The notes under the pieces: generated by a model | What the model was told of the DNA's origin: nothing | Seen by the model: the letters and a program-made list of their open reading frames with translations, nothing else | The model's database searches: none | Origin: an uncultured Bacteroidia bacterium | GTDB lineage: Bacteria; Bacteroidota; Bacteroidia; NS11-12g; UBA9320 | Assembly (NCBI GenBank): GCA_905478335.1 | Contig: CAJQIC010000015.1 | Span: 32,777-96,776 of the forward strand | Direction: 5' to 3' | DNA length: 64,000 nucleotides | In this document: one piece after another, positions 44,748-54,819 of the stretch | How the letters are laid out: each line of letters begins with the position of its first letter | Position numbering within the stretch: position 1 is the first letter of the stretch | Position numbers and translations under genes: made by a program

Positions 44748-47729
44748 TTACCCAATTTCTAGTGACAATTCGACCGATGTTCCATTGTCCAAATCATAGA
44801 TTTCAAGGCGGTTGCCTTCATGAGATTTGTTGAGCATTTTTATTCGGTCCGATATGACCTGTATGGCCGCAGACTCGTGACTTTTACTTTTCCCTTTGGC
44901 TTTTTCAATAGCCGCCGGACGACCAATACCATTATCGGCGATGGTACAAACCAATTTGTTTTGGTCTACTTGAAAGCCAATGGTGAGTTTGCCGTCTTCA
45001 CCCTTTTCAGGCAATCCGTGTTTAATGGCGTTTTCAACAAATGGCTGCAACATCATGGGTGGGATGTAGGTATTATCTGGATTAACAGATGGCACATGAA
45101 TAATCTTGTAGGTAAATGGAGCCTTCATACTAAATTGTTCCAGTTCGATGTAGTTGCGAAGCGTCGTAATTTCATCTGAAAGTGGGATGGAATCAATGCG
45201 AGAATTTTGCAACGTTAAACGCATTAGTTTGGCAAATTTTTGAAGGTATTTTCTCGCTTCTTGGTGTCTTTCTAGGGCTACTAACGACTGAATGGAGTTT
45301 AACGCATTAAACAAAAAATGCGGATTCATTTGAAGTCTTAAGGCTTTTTGCTCAAGTTCTATGAGCTCCTTTTCTACTTGTAGCTTTTCACGATCTCGCT
45401 TGCCTCTCGCTTTAATTCTCCGCACATAAATAATCACGGACAAGGCAATGATCAATGCTGGGATTAGCCAAATTAGTAAGGTAAACCACCATGTTTTCCA
45501 AAACGGTAAAAGCACTTCAAAGGGCCACTTTTTGGTTTTACTATCAATTCCCTCAGACGAGATTGATTTATACAATAACTCGTACTCACCAGAAGGCAAA
45601 TTAGAATACACCGCATCCTTTTTATCGGTCGGTTTTCTCCAATCTTCGTCAAACCCATTAAGCTTCCATTGGTATTTCACCTTGGTCGGATTGTTCAAAT
45701 CAATCCCTGAAAACGTAAACGTTAAGTGATTTTGATCATGCGGAAATTGAGGTGTCGTTGTTAAATTATTCCACGATGTTGGGGCATGCCCAAAGGTATT
45801 GGGTCCCAGTTGTTCATAAAACAAATCAACGTTATCGAGCCATACACGCGGGTTGATTTGCGTAGTTTGTACATTGTTTGGATTATACTGGGTTAAGCCG
45901 TTAATGGTGCCGAACCACATGTTACCTTCCTTATCACAAAACCCAGCATTCTGACAAGTTTCTATCCCTCGGAAACCATCGGCCGAACCAAAAAATTCTA
46001 TTTCAATAACATCTCCCGTTTCATTAATGGTTAGCTTTTCTAATCCGCGTTCATGACCTAGATACAGATGTCCGATTTGATCAAATTCTAAGAGATATAA
46101 GTTATGAGACTTTAAGACACCTTGAGTTGGCTCAACGAGCATTTTAGTCTCAGGAATATACCGATATAGCCCTCCAGAAGTAGCAATCCATATACCATTG
46201 GAATTGGCCCGTATGGCTCTAACATTCTGAAAATTGAGTTGACTTTCCGTAATTTCCAAAGTGACTTTGCCACCGCGAATAAACCCTACCCCTTTACTCT
46301 CCGTTCCGAACCAAATGTCGTTTTTATAAGAGGCTAATGCATGAATACGGTTGGATGGCAATTCGGTCAGATACCGGTAGTTTTTAATGCGTAATCCATT
46401 CTTACCCTTACGACGTGTGATATGTGAGATGCCTCCATCAAGACTGGCAACCCAAACATCACTTTTGCGCCAACATACAATGTCTTTGATATAGTTACCA
46501 CAAAGTCCGTCCCTTACCTGCAACCAAGTAAAACTGCTGTCTTGAAACAGGGCTAACCCTTCACCCTCAGTTCCTAGCCATAGCGTTCCGTCATTGGACG
46601 ACCCTATTGCCTTGACCTTAATGTTTGCAAAACCTGAATCCTGTCCATACACGGTGTATCGATTTGAATCGATTTTGACCACTCCTTTTCTTCCAGTTCC
46701 AACCCAAATAGCCCCATTTCTATCTTGGTTAACGGCGTAGGTATAGTTGTCTGGAAGTCCGTCTTTTGATGTAATATGTATAAATTGTTGACCTGCAAAT
46801 TGGTTCAAGCCCCCACCTGACGTTCCTAACCAAACATTTCCCCAAGCGTCAGCAGCAATGCTCCGAACGTGGTTATTTGTTAACCCAGATGCGATGTTGT
46901 AACGGTCAATTTTGTTGTTTTTCAGGTCTGCAACCAAGGCTCCATTGCCTTGAGTGGCTATCCACAACGCATCACCATCTCGCATTAAATCGTAACAAAT
47001 GGTGTTATAGGGTAAGGGCAATCTCAAGTTGGTTACATCATCTCCATCATAGAATTTAATGCCTTTGCCATACGTCCCTATCCAAACGCCATTGCTATCA
47101 CTAAGCAGGCACTGGATATAATTATCTGGTAAACCATCTACCTTGCTGATAAACCTGACTTTAGCCAACGTTTTTCTATTTAACAGGTACAATCCACGGT
47201 TTGTGCCCATATACACATGGGCACCATAACTGGTTATTGACGTCACGTAGAAGTTATCTTCTTGATCCTGTTTTGGTACCTTAATCATAGAGTCACTCTT
47301 CAACATGTACAAACCATTAGAAGTGCCTATGAGCAGGTTACTATCCGCTTCGTGAAGGGTAAATACGCGAATATCTCCATCTTCAGAAAGTGTGTAATTG
47401 GTAAATTCATACCCATTAAATCTACTTAAACCTGATTGCGTGCCTACGAGTATATTCTGATTTTTGTCTTCGTAAATACAGTTTACAAAATTGTTTATTA
47501 AGCCTTGCTGGGTGTTATATGTTTTGAATGTATTCCCATCAAATCGCGCTATACCTCCACCCCGCGTTCCGACCCAAATAAACCCACGACTGTCATTAAT
47601 AACATCAAAAACCTGTGACTGCGGCAGTCCCTGTTCAAGGCTAAAATGCTTAAAATAATTCTGTTGGCTAAATACATTGAAGTAACTCAGACCAATAGTC
47701 ATCAAGAAGAAAATGGTACGCCAAAACAT
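44748..47729 (-). CDS. Two-component-regulator-propeller sensor histidine kinase (orphan)
   Basis: A 993-residue protein with a signal peptide and two regulator-propeller stretches, for example NDSRGFIWVGTRGGGIARFD and DRNGAIWVGTGRKGVVKIDS. A Y_Y_Y domain, one transmembrane helix (about 760-780) and a His_kinase/HATPase output follow. The phosphoacceptor box is MNPHFLFNALNSIQSLVALE near residue 797, and the N-box reads MLQPFVENAIKHGLPE. No response regulator lies next to it, unlike the kinase at 18-21 kb. Confidence 0.9.
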   Translation of the reverse strand: MFWRTIFFLMTIGLSYFNVFSQQNYFKHFSLEQGLPQSQVFDVINDSRGFIWVGTRGGGIARFDGNTFKTYNTQQGLINNFVNCIYEDKNQNILVGTQSGLSRFNGYEFTNYTLSEDGDIRVFTLHEADSNLLIGTSNGLYMLKSDSMIKVPKQDQEDNFYVTSITSYGAHVYMGTNRGLYLLNRKTLAKVRFISKVDGLPDNYIQCLLSDSNGVWIGTYGKGIKFYDGDDVTNLRLPLPYNTICYDLMRDGDALWIATQGNGALVADLKNNKIDRYNIASGLTNNHVRSIAADAWGNVWLGTSGGGLNQFAGQQFIHITSKDGLPDNYTYAVNQDRNGAIWVGTGRKGVVKIDSNRYTVYGQDSGFANIKVKAIGSSNDGTLWLGTEGEGLALFQDSSFTWLQVRDGLCGNYIKDIVCWRKSDVWVASLDGGISHITRRKGKNGLRIKNYRYLTELPSNRIHALASYKNDIWFGTESKGVGFIRGGKVTLEITESQLNFQNVRAIRANSNGIWIATSGGLYRYIPETKMLVEPTQGVLKSHNLYLLEFDQIGHLYLGHERGLEKLTINETGDVIEIEFFGSADGFRGIETCQNAGFCDKEGNMWFGTINGLTQYNPNNVQTTQINPRVWLDNVDLFYEQLGPNTFGHAPTSWNNLTTTPQFPHDQNHLTFTFSGIDLNNPTKVKYQWKLNGFDEDWRKPTDKKDAVYSNLPSGEYELLYKSISSEGIDSKTKKWPFEVLLPFWKTWWFTLLIWLIPALIIALSVIIYVRRIKARGKRDREKLQVEKELIELEQKALRLQMNPHFLFNALNSIQSLVALERHQEARKYLQKFAKLMRLTLQNSRIDSIPLSDEITTLRNYIELEQFSMKAPFTYKIIHVPSVNPDNTYIPPMMLQPFVENAIKHGLPEKGEDGKLTIGFQVDQNKLVCTIADNGIGRPAAIEKAKGKSKSHESAAIQVISDRIKMLNKSHEGNRLEIYDLDNGTSVELSLEIG

Positions 47730-47734
47730 TTAAT

Positions 47735-47765
47735 CAAAAATAGGGCACCCTTATACCGCAACCAA
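47735..47765 (-). promoter_or_regulatory. Promoter of orphan propeller kinase gene
   Basis: On the minus strand a TTG (47765-47763), a 20-bp spacer and TATTTTTG (47742-47735) match the Bacteroidota promoter. The -7 box ends 5 nt before the ATG at 47729. Confidence 0.55.
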
Positions 47766-47831
47766 GTGCAGATAATAGTTTACAACTGGCAAATAATAAG
47801 CCTTGGTACATATTTGAACTTAGGATTAAAG

Positions 47832-50093
47832 ATGTTAGCATTAAGAAGGATACCAAAAATCAAAAAATGGACTAAACGCAGTCTGCTGGCTCTTGGTGTA
47901 TATTTTTTGTTCTGCCTGCCCAATACCTTATTCGACACTTCGTATAGCACTGTAGTTGAAGATGTAAATGGCCAGTTGCTCATGGCACAAATTGCGTCAG
48001 ATGGTCAATGGCGATTCCCCCAATCGGACAGCATCCCGCTAAAGTTCAAAACTGCCCTCATCGAGTTTGAAGACTATCGTTTTGAAAAACATCATGGCGT
48101 TAGTTTGCTGGCACTTGGTCGGGCTACTATCCAAAACATCACTTCAAAAAGACTGGTAAGCGGAGGAAGCACCTTGTCTATGCAAGTGATACGTATGAGT
48201 AGAAAACGCACAGGTAGAAAACTATCTGATAAACTCAAAGAAATGGTGATGGCCGTTCGTTTGGAAACGCAATTAACAAAAGATCAAATTCTCGCACTTC
48301 ATGCCAGCCATGCCCCGTTTGGAGGCAACGTAGTTGGACTAGAGGCTGCAAGCTGGCGCTATTTTGGACATGACCCCAACAGACTTTCGTGGGCCGAATC
48401 AGCGACATTAGCTGTTCTTCCAAACGCTCCTTCGTTGATTCATATGTCGAAAAACCGACAAGCATTAAAAGACAAAAGAAATCGGTTGTTAAAGCGCATG
48501 CACGATAACCAAGATTTGTCCGATCTAGAATATGAAACGGCGATTGCAGAACCTTTGCCTGCAAAGCCCAAACCTCTTCCGCAAATGACCCCACATTACA
48601 TGGCATACATCAGCGCACAAGGACTCAAAGGAAAACGAATACGATCAGACATAGACAGAAATATTCAATCCGGAGTAAACAACATTGTTACGAGGCATTT
48701 TAACCGAAATGTAAAAAAAGGTATTGCGAACTTGGCAGTGCTTGTTCTGGATGTTGAAACTGGCAAAACCGTTGCCTATGTCGGGAATACCCCATGTTCC
48801 GAATCGGATAAAAAGCATGTCGATATTGTTCAAGCCCCACGAAGTACAGGCAGCATATTAAAACCATTTTTATACGCCAAGGCCATGCAAAATGGACAAC
48901 TCACGCCTCAAATGCTGGTTGCAGACTATCCAACGCGTATTAACGGTTATGCGCCTCAGAATTATGATGAATCATACGATGGAATCGTACCTGCCTCAAA
49001 GGCACTGGCACGATCACTAAACATTCCTGCAGTACGTTTATTGAGCTCGTATGGCGTTTCTAGATTCAAACAAAACTTAATTGAGTTTGGTCTGACTACA
49101 TTATTTAGGCCGGCAGAGCAATATGGGCTAGCACTAGTGTTGGGTGGTGCAGAAGCGAATCTATGGGACTTAAGCCATGCGTATGCCAAGCTATCGGCTG
49201 CTGCTCAAAACGCCGAAAGCGCTCATGGCCTGTCGCCATCAGTTGCTTATGAAGTACTCGAAGCCATGTCGTCCGTTAATCGGCCAACTAGTGAGCAATA
49301 TTGGACACGGTTTGATGGCAAGCAAAAAATAGCATGGAAGACTGGAACAAGCTTCGGCGCCCGCGATGCATGGGCCATTGGTGTAACCAAAAAGTATGTG
49401 GTTGGTGTTTGGGCAGGGAATGCATCTGGAGAAGGAGTTCCAGGCATGACTGGTAGCAACACTGCAGCACCAGTGCTGTTTCAGGTATTTCAACATTTAC
49501 CAAACGCTTTGTGGTTTACAAAACCAACCAGAGACATGAAATTCGTTACGCTTTGTAAACAAAGTGGCCAGCGCTATGGCCAACATTGTGACGAGGGCGT
49601 TAAATCGTATATACCTAAACCCTGTATGGTTTCTTCCTCCTGTGGGTTTCACCAAAAAATTCATTTGTCCAAAAGCACAGGCGAACGTGTTTTTGCCGAT
49701 TGTGAATTACCAAATAACACTGAAACGAAATCCTGGTTTGTGATTCCAACGGCTGCAGAAAGTTTCTATAAAGCCAATCACCCTGAGTATGCACCGCTTC
49801 CTAAATTCAAGATTGGATGTGCTCAAAACACAAAAGACTTAGACGTTTTATACCCACTGCGGAATAGTGTGATTCGCATTCCCACACTTTTGAATGGGAA
49901 AAAAGGAAACGTCATTTTTGAAGCCGTTCACCGTCGTCGCGATGCTGAATTATTTTGGTATGTAGACAAACAATTTATTGCCACCACCACAGACGTTCAT
50001 CAACTCGACTTTCTACCAAAAACAGGAAAGCACAAGCTAACCGTAACAGACGAAAATGGATTTGAAATAACAAGATTCTTCAACGTTTTGTAG
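47832..50093 (+). CDS. pbpC: Penicillin-binding protein 1C
   Basis: About 753 residues from the ATG at 47832. The longer frame from 47646 would overlap the divergent kinase gene and adds 62 residues without family character. A membrane helix is followed by a GT51 transglycosylase domain (ALIEFEDYRFEKHHGVSLLA with the catalytic Glu, then KRLVSGGSTLSMQVIRMSR), a transpeptidase with Ser-Ile-Leu-Lys in APRSTGSILKPF and the KTGTSFGARDAW triad, and a C-terminal BiPBP_C domain. It polymerises and cross-links peptidoglycan. No alpha-2-macroglobulin gene, its common partner, lies beside it. Confidence 0.9.
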   Translation: MLALRRIPKIKKWTKRSLLALGVYFLFCLPNTLFDTSYSTVVEDVNGQLLMAQIASDGQWRFPQSDSIPLKFKTALIEFEDYRFEKHHGVSLLALGRATIQNITSKRLVSGGSTLSMQVIRMSRKRTGRKLSDKLKEMVMAVRLETQLTKDQILALHASHAPFGGNVVGLEAASWRYFGHDPNRLSWAESATLAVLPNAPSLIHMSKNRQALKDKRNRLLKRMHDNQDLSDLEYETAIAEPLPAKPKPLPQMTPHYMAYISAQGLKGKRIRSDIDRNIQSGVNNIVTRHFNRNVKKGIANLAVLVLDVETGKTVAYVGNTPCSESDKKHVDIVQAPRSTGSILKPFLYAKAMQNGQLTPQMLVADYPTRINGYAPQNYDESYDGIVPASKALARSLNIPAVRLLSSYGVSRFKQNLIEFGLTTLFRPAEQYGLALVLGGAEANLWDLSHAYAKLSAAAQNAESAHGLSPSVAYEVLEAMSSVNRPTSEQYWTRFDGKQKIAWKTGTSFGARDAWAIGVTKKYVVGVWAGNASGEGVPGMTGSNTAAPVLFQVFQHLPNALWFTKPTRDMKFVTLCKQSGQRYGQHCDEGVKSYIPKPCMVSSSCGFHQKIHLSKSTGERVFADCELPNNTETKSWFVIPTAAESFYKANHPEYAPLPKFKIGCAQNTKDLDVLYPLRNSVIRIPTLLNGKKGNVIFEAVHRRRDAELFWYVDKQFIATTTDVHQLDFLPKTGKHKLTVTDENGFEITRFFNVL

Positions 50094-50194
50094 CACAAAC
50101 TCTTGCCGTTTTTCGTAACTTGTTTACAAGTATAAAGTTATCCATACTGCAAGGTATACATTGATAAAGATGTATTCAAGGTGTAAAATGCATC

Positions 50195-51232
50195 ATGATT
50201 AAAGGTAGAGGTACTTCAATAAATTCGGTTAATCGATTCGACTCCCATCAGTATGAGGCAGATGAAGGTGAAAGACTAGAAGATGTAGGTGCGTCAAAAA
50301 CCAAAATCATTCAAATTCAGGCCAAAAGCATTCTCAATCAAGTATTAAGTCCAGATATACCCATGCCTTGGAGTATGAACCCCTACCAAGGATGTGAGCA
50401 TGGTTGCAGCTACTGTTACGCCAGACCTACTCATGAGTTTTGGGGGTATAGCGGTGGTGTTGACTTCGAAAATGTCATCCTCGTTAAAAAAGACGCCCCT
50501 CAGTTGCTGACAAAAAAATTTATGAGCAGGAGTTGGAAAGGCGAGCCAATAATGCTCAGTGGAAACACAGACTGTTATCAACCCATTGAACGCAAGTTAG
50601 AGGTGACAAGAGGTTTACTAAAGGTTTGTCAGACACATAAAAATCCTGTTGGCATCATTACCAAAAACACATTGGTAACGCGCGATTTGGATATCCTGGC
50701 TCCGATGGCCAAAGACAATCTAGTACAAGTCATATTTAGCATTACGTCTTTAGACGATGGATTAAGACGTGTTCTTGAGCCAAGAACCTCATCGGTAAAA
50801 GGAAAACTCAAGGCAATAGAAAAACTGGCACATGCCGGTATTCCTGTTGGCATTATGATGGCTCCAATCATTCCGGCTATCAATAGCTTTGAAATAATGG
50901 ACTTGGCTAAAGCTGTGTCTAACGCGGGTGCTAGCTTTATGGGGTACGCGATTGTTCGATTAAACGGCTGTGTTGAAGAATTGTTTAGCGATTGGTTAGA
51001 ACGACATTTTCCGGACCGTAAGAAAAAAGTATTGGCGCACATTGCCGATTGTCATGGCGGCGATGTGCAAGATAGTCGATTCAAAACCCGGATGTCGGGT
51101 GAAGGCAATTACGCCGATTTAATTAAACAACAGGTTAAACTGGCTAGGAAAAAGTACAAGCTAGATGAGGAAAGACTAAGACTGAACCAATCTTTGTTTA
51201 GTCGGACTGGGCAAATTGGCTTGGGGATTTAG
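50195..51232 (+). CDS. PA0069 family radical SAM protein
   Basis: A 345-residue radical SAM enzyme. The 4Fe-4S cluster is ligated by Cys67, Cys71 and Cys74 (CEHGCSYCYARPTHEF). The segment GYSGGVDFENVILVKKDAPQ and the later EPRTSSVKGKLKAIEKLAHA match the PA0069 family, related to spore photoproduct lyase-like proteins. The substrate is unknown. A bidirectional-looking terminator follows. Confidence 0.88.
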   Translation: MIKGRGTSINSVNRFDSHQYEADEGERLEDVGASKTKIIQIQAKSILNQVLSPDIPMPWSMNPYQGCEHGCSYCYARPTHEFWGYSGGVDFENVILVKKDAPQLLTKKFMSRSWKGEPIMLSGNTDCYQPIERKLEVTRGLLKVCQTHKNPVGIITKNTLVTRDLDILAPMAKDNLVQVIFSITSLDDGLRRVLEPRTSSVKGKLKAIEKLAHAGIPVGIMMAPIIPAINSFEIMDLAKAVSNAGASFMGYAIVRLNGCVEELFSDWLERHFPDRKKKVLAHIADCHGGDVQDSRFKTRMSGEGNYADLIKQQVKLARKKYKLDEERLRLNQSLFSRTGQIGLGI

Positions 51233-51238
51233 CACAAA

Positions 51239-51267
51239 AAAAGGAGGCTCTTTCGAAACCTCCTTTT
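51239..51267. terminator. Bidirectional terminator between radical SAM gene and ftsH
   Basis: An AAAAGGAGG/CCTCCTTTT stem with an 11-nt loop sits between the two convergent genes. It has A runs on one side and T runs on the other, allowing function in both directions. Confidence 0.75.
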
Positions 51268-51285
51268 GGTAAAATATTTTAAGAA

Positions 51286-53376
51286 CTATTCTTCTGAATT
51301 AGGCTTTTCTTCAGTTGGAGCATCTTCCTTTGGATTTTCAGACACTTCTGGTTCTGGTGAAATTTCCGATTCCGTTTCAGCTTCAGCTTCTACTTCCTCT
51401 TTCACCTCAACTTTTTTCATCTTCTCTTCCGGTTTTTCCCAAGGTCGTTTACCGAATATCGCTTCTAAATCCTCTTTAAAGATAACTTCCTTCTCTAACA
51501 GTTTATCGGCCAACTGATCAAGCTTATCTCTATTGTCGGTAAGAATTTTTATTGCGCGTTGATACTGTTCGTCTGTTAACTTTTTGATTTCGTCATCCAT
51601 CAAAGCAGCTGTTTGCTCACTAAATGGTTTGGTAAACCCTTCGTTCATATTGTAATATGAAATATTACCAACCTTCTCGTTCAAACCATATATCGAAACC
51701 ATAGCCATGGCTTGACGCGTAACCTTTTCCAAATCACTTAACGCACCTGTAGATATCTTGCCGAATGTCACAAATTCAGCGGCACGACCACCTAACGCAG
51801 CACACATTTCATCTAGAATTTGTTCAGAGGTTGTAATCTGTCTTTCTTCTGGCAAGTACCACGCCGCTCCTAAACTTCTTCCACGAGGTACGATAGTAAC
51901 TTTCACTAACGGACTGGCATGTTCACATAACCAGCTTACCGTTGCGTGACCAGCTTCATGAACCGCCACGGATCTTTTCTCTTCAGGAGTTATGATCTTA
52001 TTCTTTTTCTCAAGACCTCCAATGATACGATCAACAGCATCTAAGAAGTCTTGTTTTTCAATGATCTTTTTGTTTTTTCTTGCCGCGATTAATGCCGCCT
52101 CGTTACACATATTGGCAATATCAGCTCCACTAAATCCAGGAGTTTGTCTTGCCAAGAAATCACGATCAAGTTCTTTTTCAATTTTTAACGGCTTCAAGTG
52201 AACATCAAAAATGGCTTGACGCTCGTTTAAATCCGGCATATCTGCATATATCTGACGATCGAATCGACCTGCTCTTAACAGTGCTGAGTCGAGAACATCT
52301 ACGCGGTTTGTCGCAGCCACAATGATAACACCTGAATCAGTTCCAAAACCATCCATCTCTGTTAACAATTGGTTCAACGTGTTTTCACGTTCATCGTTCG
52401 AACCTTGCATGGCATTCTTTCCTCTTGCTCGCCCGATGGCATCAATTTCATCAATAAAAATGATACAAGGTGCTTTCTCTTTCGCTTGTTTGAACAAGTC
52501 TCTTACTCTTGAAGCACCAACTCCAACAAACATTTCAACGAAGTCTGAACCAGATAAACTGAAAAATGGAACATTGGCTTCTCCAGCTACTGCTTTAGCC
52601 AATAACGTTTTACCTGTTCCTGGAGGGCCTACAAGCAATGCACCCTTAGGTATCTTACCACCAAGGTCTGTATATTTTTTAGGATTTTTAAGGAAATCAA
52701 CAATCTCCATTACCTCTACTTTGGCTTCCTCTAAACCGGCTACGTCTTGAAAGGTTACATTAACCTTTGTGTCCTTGTCGAACAATTGAGCCTTAGACTT
52801 TCCGATATTAAATATTTGTCCTGCTCCACCACCAGCTTGACCGCCCATACGACGCATCATGAGATACCAAAAACCAAATAATAACGCGAAAAACAGTACC
52901 CAGTTGGTTATAAAACTGTAGTCCTGTTCATCATCGGTATCGATTAGAATTTTTTTGTTTTTTGCGATCCCTTCTTGCGCTGAGGCTACATCCTCTTTAA
53001 AGGATTGATAATCTGGAATCTGCTTAATCGTATAGTCTGGAGCATTCGGATTCATAGGTTTCTTAAACCCCTTGTCTCTGTTTTCCTTTGTATACTTCTC
53101 TGATTTCTTGGCACTGTCTGAAAGGTATATGTACGCCTTTGTGCCATTAATAACTTCAATTTTTTCGACCTCTTTATTTGCGAGCATGTCGTGAAGTTCT
53201 CTGGTTTGTAGGGTGTTTTCCCCACCACCTGGAAAGTACAACATAGTAATGAGGATAATCGCGATTAACACGTATATCCAACTCATACTAAATCGTGGGA
53301 GTCCACCTTTTTTTTCAGGTTTGCCGGAATCCTTTTTCACAATAATTTTAGGTCTCTTATTCTTTTCTTCTGCCAT
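51286..53376 (-). CDS. ftsH: ATP-dependent zinc metalloprotease FtsH
   Basis: A 696-residue protein. An N-terminal transmembrane helix, a periplasmic segment and a second transmembrane helix are followed by an AAA+ domain with Walker A GPPGTGKT near residue 250, Walker B CIIFIDEIDAIGRARG, and the SRH region. The M41 protease domain has HEAGH near 472. The C-terminal tail is acidic (Glu/Pro-rich). FtsH degrades membrane and short-lived cytoplasmic proteins as a hexamer. Confidence 0.97.
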   Translation of the reverse strand: MAEEKNKRPKIIVKKDSGKPEKKGGLPRFSMSWIYVLIAIILITMLYFPGGGENTLQTRELHDMLANKEVEKIEVINGTKAYIYLSDSAKKSEKYTKENRDKGFKKPMNPNAPDYTIKQIPDYQSFKEDVASAQEGIAKNKKILIDTDDEQDYSFITNWVLFFALLFGFWYLMMRRMGGQAGGGAGQIFNIGKSKAQLFDKDTKVNVTFQDVAGLEEAKVEVMEIVDFLKNPKKYTDLGGKIPKGALLVGPPGTGKTLLAKAVAGEANVPFFSLSGSDFVEMFVGVGASRVRDLFKQAKEKAPCIIFIDEIDAIGRARGKNAMQGSNDERENTLNQLLTEMDGFGTDSGVIIVAATNRVDVLDSALLRAGRFDRQIYADMPDLNERQAIFDVHLKPLKIEKELDRDFLARQTPGFSGADIANMCNEAALIAARKNKKIIEKQDFLDAVDRIIGGLEKKNKIITPEEKRSVAVHEAGHATVSWLCEHASPLVKVTIVPRGRSLGAAWYLPEERQITTSEQILDEMCAALGGRAAEFVTFGKISTGALSDLEKVTRQAMAMVSIYGLNEKVGNISYYNMNEGFTKPFSEQTAALMDDEIKKLTDEQYQRAIKILTDNRDKLDQLADKLLEKEVIFKEDLEAIFGKRPWEKPEEKMKKVEVKEEVEAEAETESEISPEPEVSENPKEDAPTEEKPNSEE

Positions 53377-53435
53377 TCGAAAATTGTATAACTTAAGACT
53401 TTGAGTTAATATGTTACCAAGCCTTTAAACAGCGG

Positions 53436-53443
53436 CAAAAGTA
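53436..53443 (-). promoter_or_regulatory. Putative -7 box of ftsH
   Basis: TACTTTTG on the minus strand fits TAnnTTTG and predicts a 5' UTR of about 50-60 nt. A TTTG lies 24 bp further upstream, longer than the usual spacing. Confidence 0.3.
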
Positions 53444-53623
53444 ACATTTATTTAAGCCAATACTATCCAAACCAATAACCGAGTAAAAGGTTGTCATTCA
53501 CCGACAAACTGCCTGTTTTTTAGGCTAAAAATTTGAATTGTGCCGTTCAAACTCCAATTAGGGAAGCTTTAAAGCACATTATAAACAAAAAAAACCGTTG
53601 ATTTGTTCAAAATTTGACATCCA

Positions 53624-54814
53624 ATGTTTGATACTTTAAAACCACATTTAGAAAAGGAATTAGCCGCAATCAAAGAAGCGGGATTATACAAAAGCGAACG
53701 CATTATTAGCTCGCCTCAGGCGGCTGACATTTCGCTTAGCTCTGGTCATTCTGTTATTAATTTTTGCGGCAATAATTATTTAGGCTTGTCTTCCCATCCA
53801 CAAGTTGTTGAGGCGGCCAAAAATGCAATTGACACCCATGGATACGGGCTTTCGTCCGTTAGGTTTATTTGCGGTACTCAAGACATACACAAACAACTGG
53901 AGCAAAAAATTTCTGAATTCTTGGGCACAGAAGACACCATTCTGTATGCCGCGGCATTTGATGCCAACGGAGGTGTTTTTGAACCTTTGTTGAACAAAGA
54001 TGATGCTATTATCAGCGACGCCTTAAACCATGCCTCTATAATTGATGGAGTGCGTTTATGTAAAGCTGCTCGATACAGATATGAGCACAACAACATGGAT
54101 GACCTGGAAAGATGCCTGCAAGAAAGTCAAGGCGCTAATAATAGAATTATTGTTACCGACGGTGTGTTTTCTATGGACGGCACCATCGCACAACTTGACA
54201 AAATAGTTGAATTGGCCGAAAAATATAAGGCCTTAATTATGATTGACGAGTGCCATGCCAGTGGATTTATGGGTAAAACGGGTCGCGGTACGCACGAGCA
54301 TTGCGGTGTAGTTGGCAAGATTGACATAATAACAGGAACACTGGGCAAAGCCCTTGGTGGTGCTTCAGGTGGTTTCACGTCAGGACGAAAAGAAATCATT
54401 GATATGTTACGTCAACGATCTCGTCCATATCTTTTCTCCAATACGGTTGCACCTTCTATCGTTGGTGCTAGTATTGCCGTGTTAGACATGCTAAGTCAAA
54501 CCACCGATCTTCGAGACACGCTAGAAGAGAATACCGATTACTTCAGAGATAAGATGACGGAAGCCGGATTTGACATCAAATCTGGAACCCATCCTATCGT
54601 ACCGATCATGTTGTACGATGCTAAATTGTCTCAGGTATTTGCTGAAAAATTACTTGAAGAAGGCATCTATGTTATTGGATTTTATTTCCCTGTTGTCCCA
54701 AAAGGTCAAGCACGTATTCGGGTTCAAGTTTCAGCAGGTCACGAAAAATCTCATTTAGATAAAGCCATCAACGCCTTTATAAAAATTGGTCGTGAACTTG
54801 ATGTGATTAAATAA
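53624..54814 (+). CDS. kbl: Glycine C-acetyltransferase (2-amino-3-ketobutyrate CoA ligase)
   Basis: A 396-residue fold-type I PLP enzyme of the alpha-oxoamine synthase family. The PLP Lys is Lys242 in [14 protein letters not shown], and the cofactor-contact Asp-Glu-Cys-His motif appears in [17 protein letters not shown]. It interconverts 2-amino-3-ketobutyrate plus CoA with glycine plus acetyl-CoA in threonine breakdown. Threonine dehydrogenase is not adjacent. It is followed 5 bp later by menA. Confidence 0.92.
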   Translation: MFDTLKPHLEKELAAIKEAGLYKSERIISSPQAADISLSSGHSVINFCGNNYLGLSSHPQVVEAAKNAIDTHGYGLSSVRFICGTQDIHKQLEQKISEFLGTEDTILYAAAFDANGGVFEPLLNKDDAIISDALNHASIIDGVRLCKAARYRYEHNNMDDLERCLQESQGANNRIIVTDGVFSMDGTIAQLDKIVELAEKYKALIMIDECHASGFMGKTGRGTHEHCGVVGKIDIITGTLGKALGGASGGFTSGRKEIIDMLRQRSRPYLFSNTVAPSIVGASIAVLDMLSQTTDLRDTLEENTDYFRDKMTEAGFDIKSGTHPIVPIMLYDAKLSQVFAEKLLEEGIYVIGFYFPVVPKGQARIRVQVSAGHEKSHLDKAINAFIKIGRELDVIK

Positions 54815-54819
54815 TTTGT

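Noticed and set aside
47646..47831. Longer N-terminus of pbpC
   Set aside because: It overlaps the divergent kinase gene and carries no PBP1C features. The ATG at 47832 starts the basic anchor segment.
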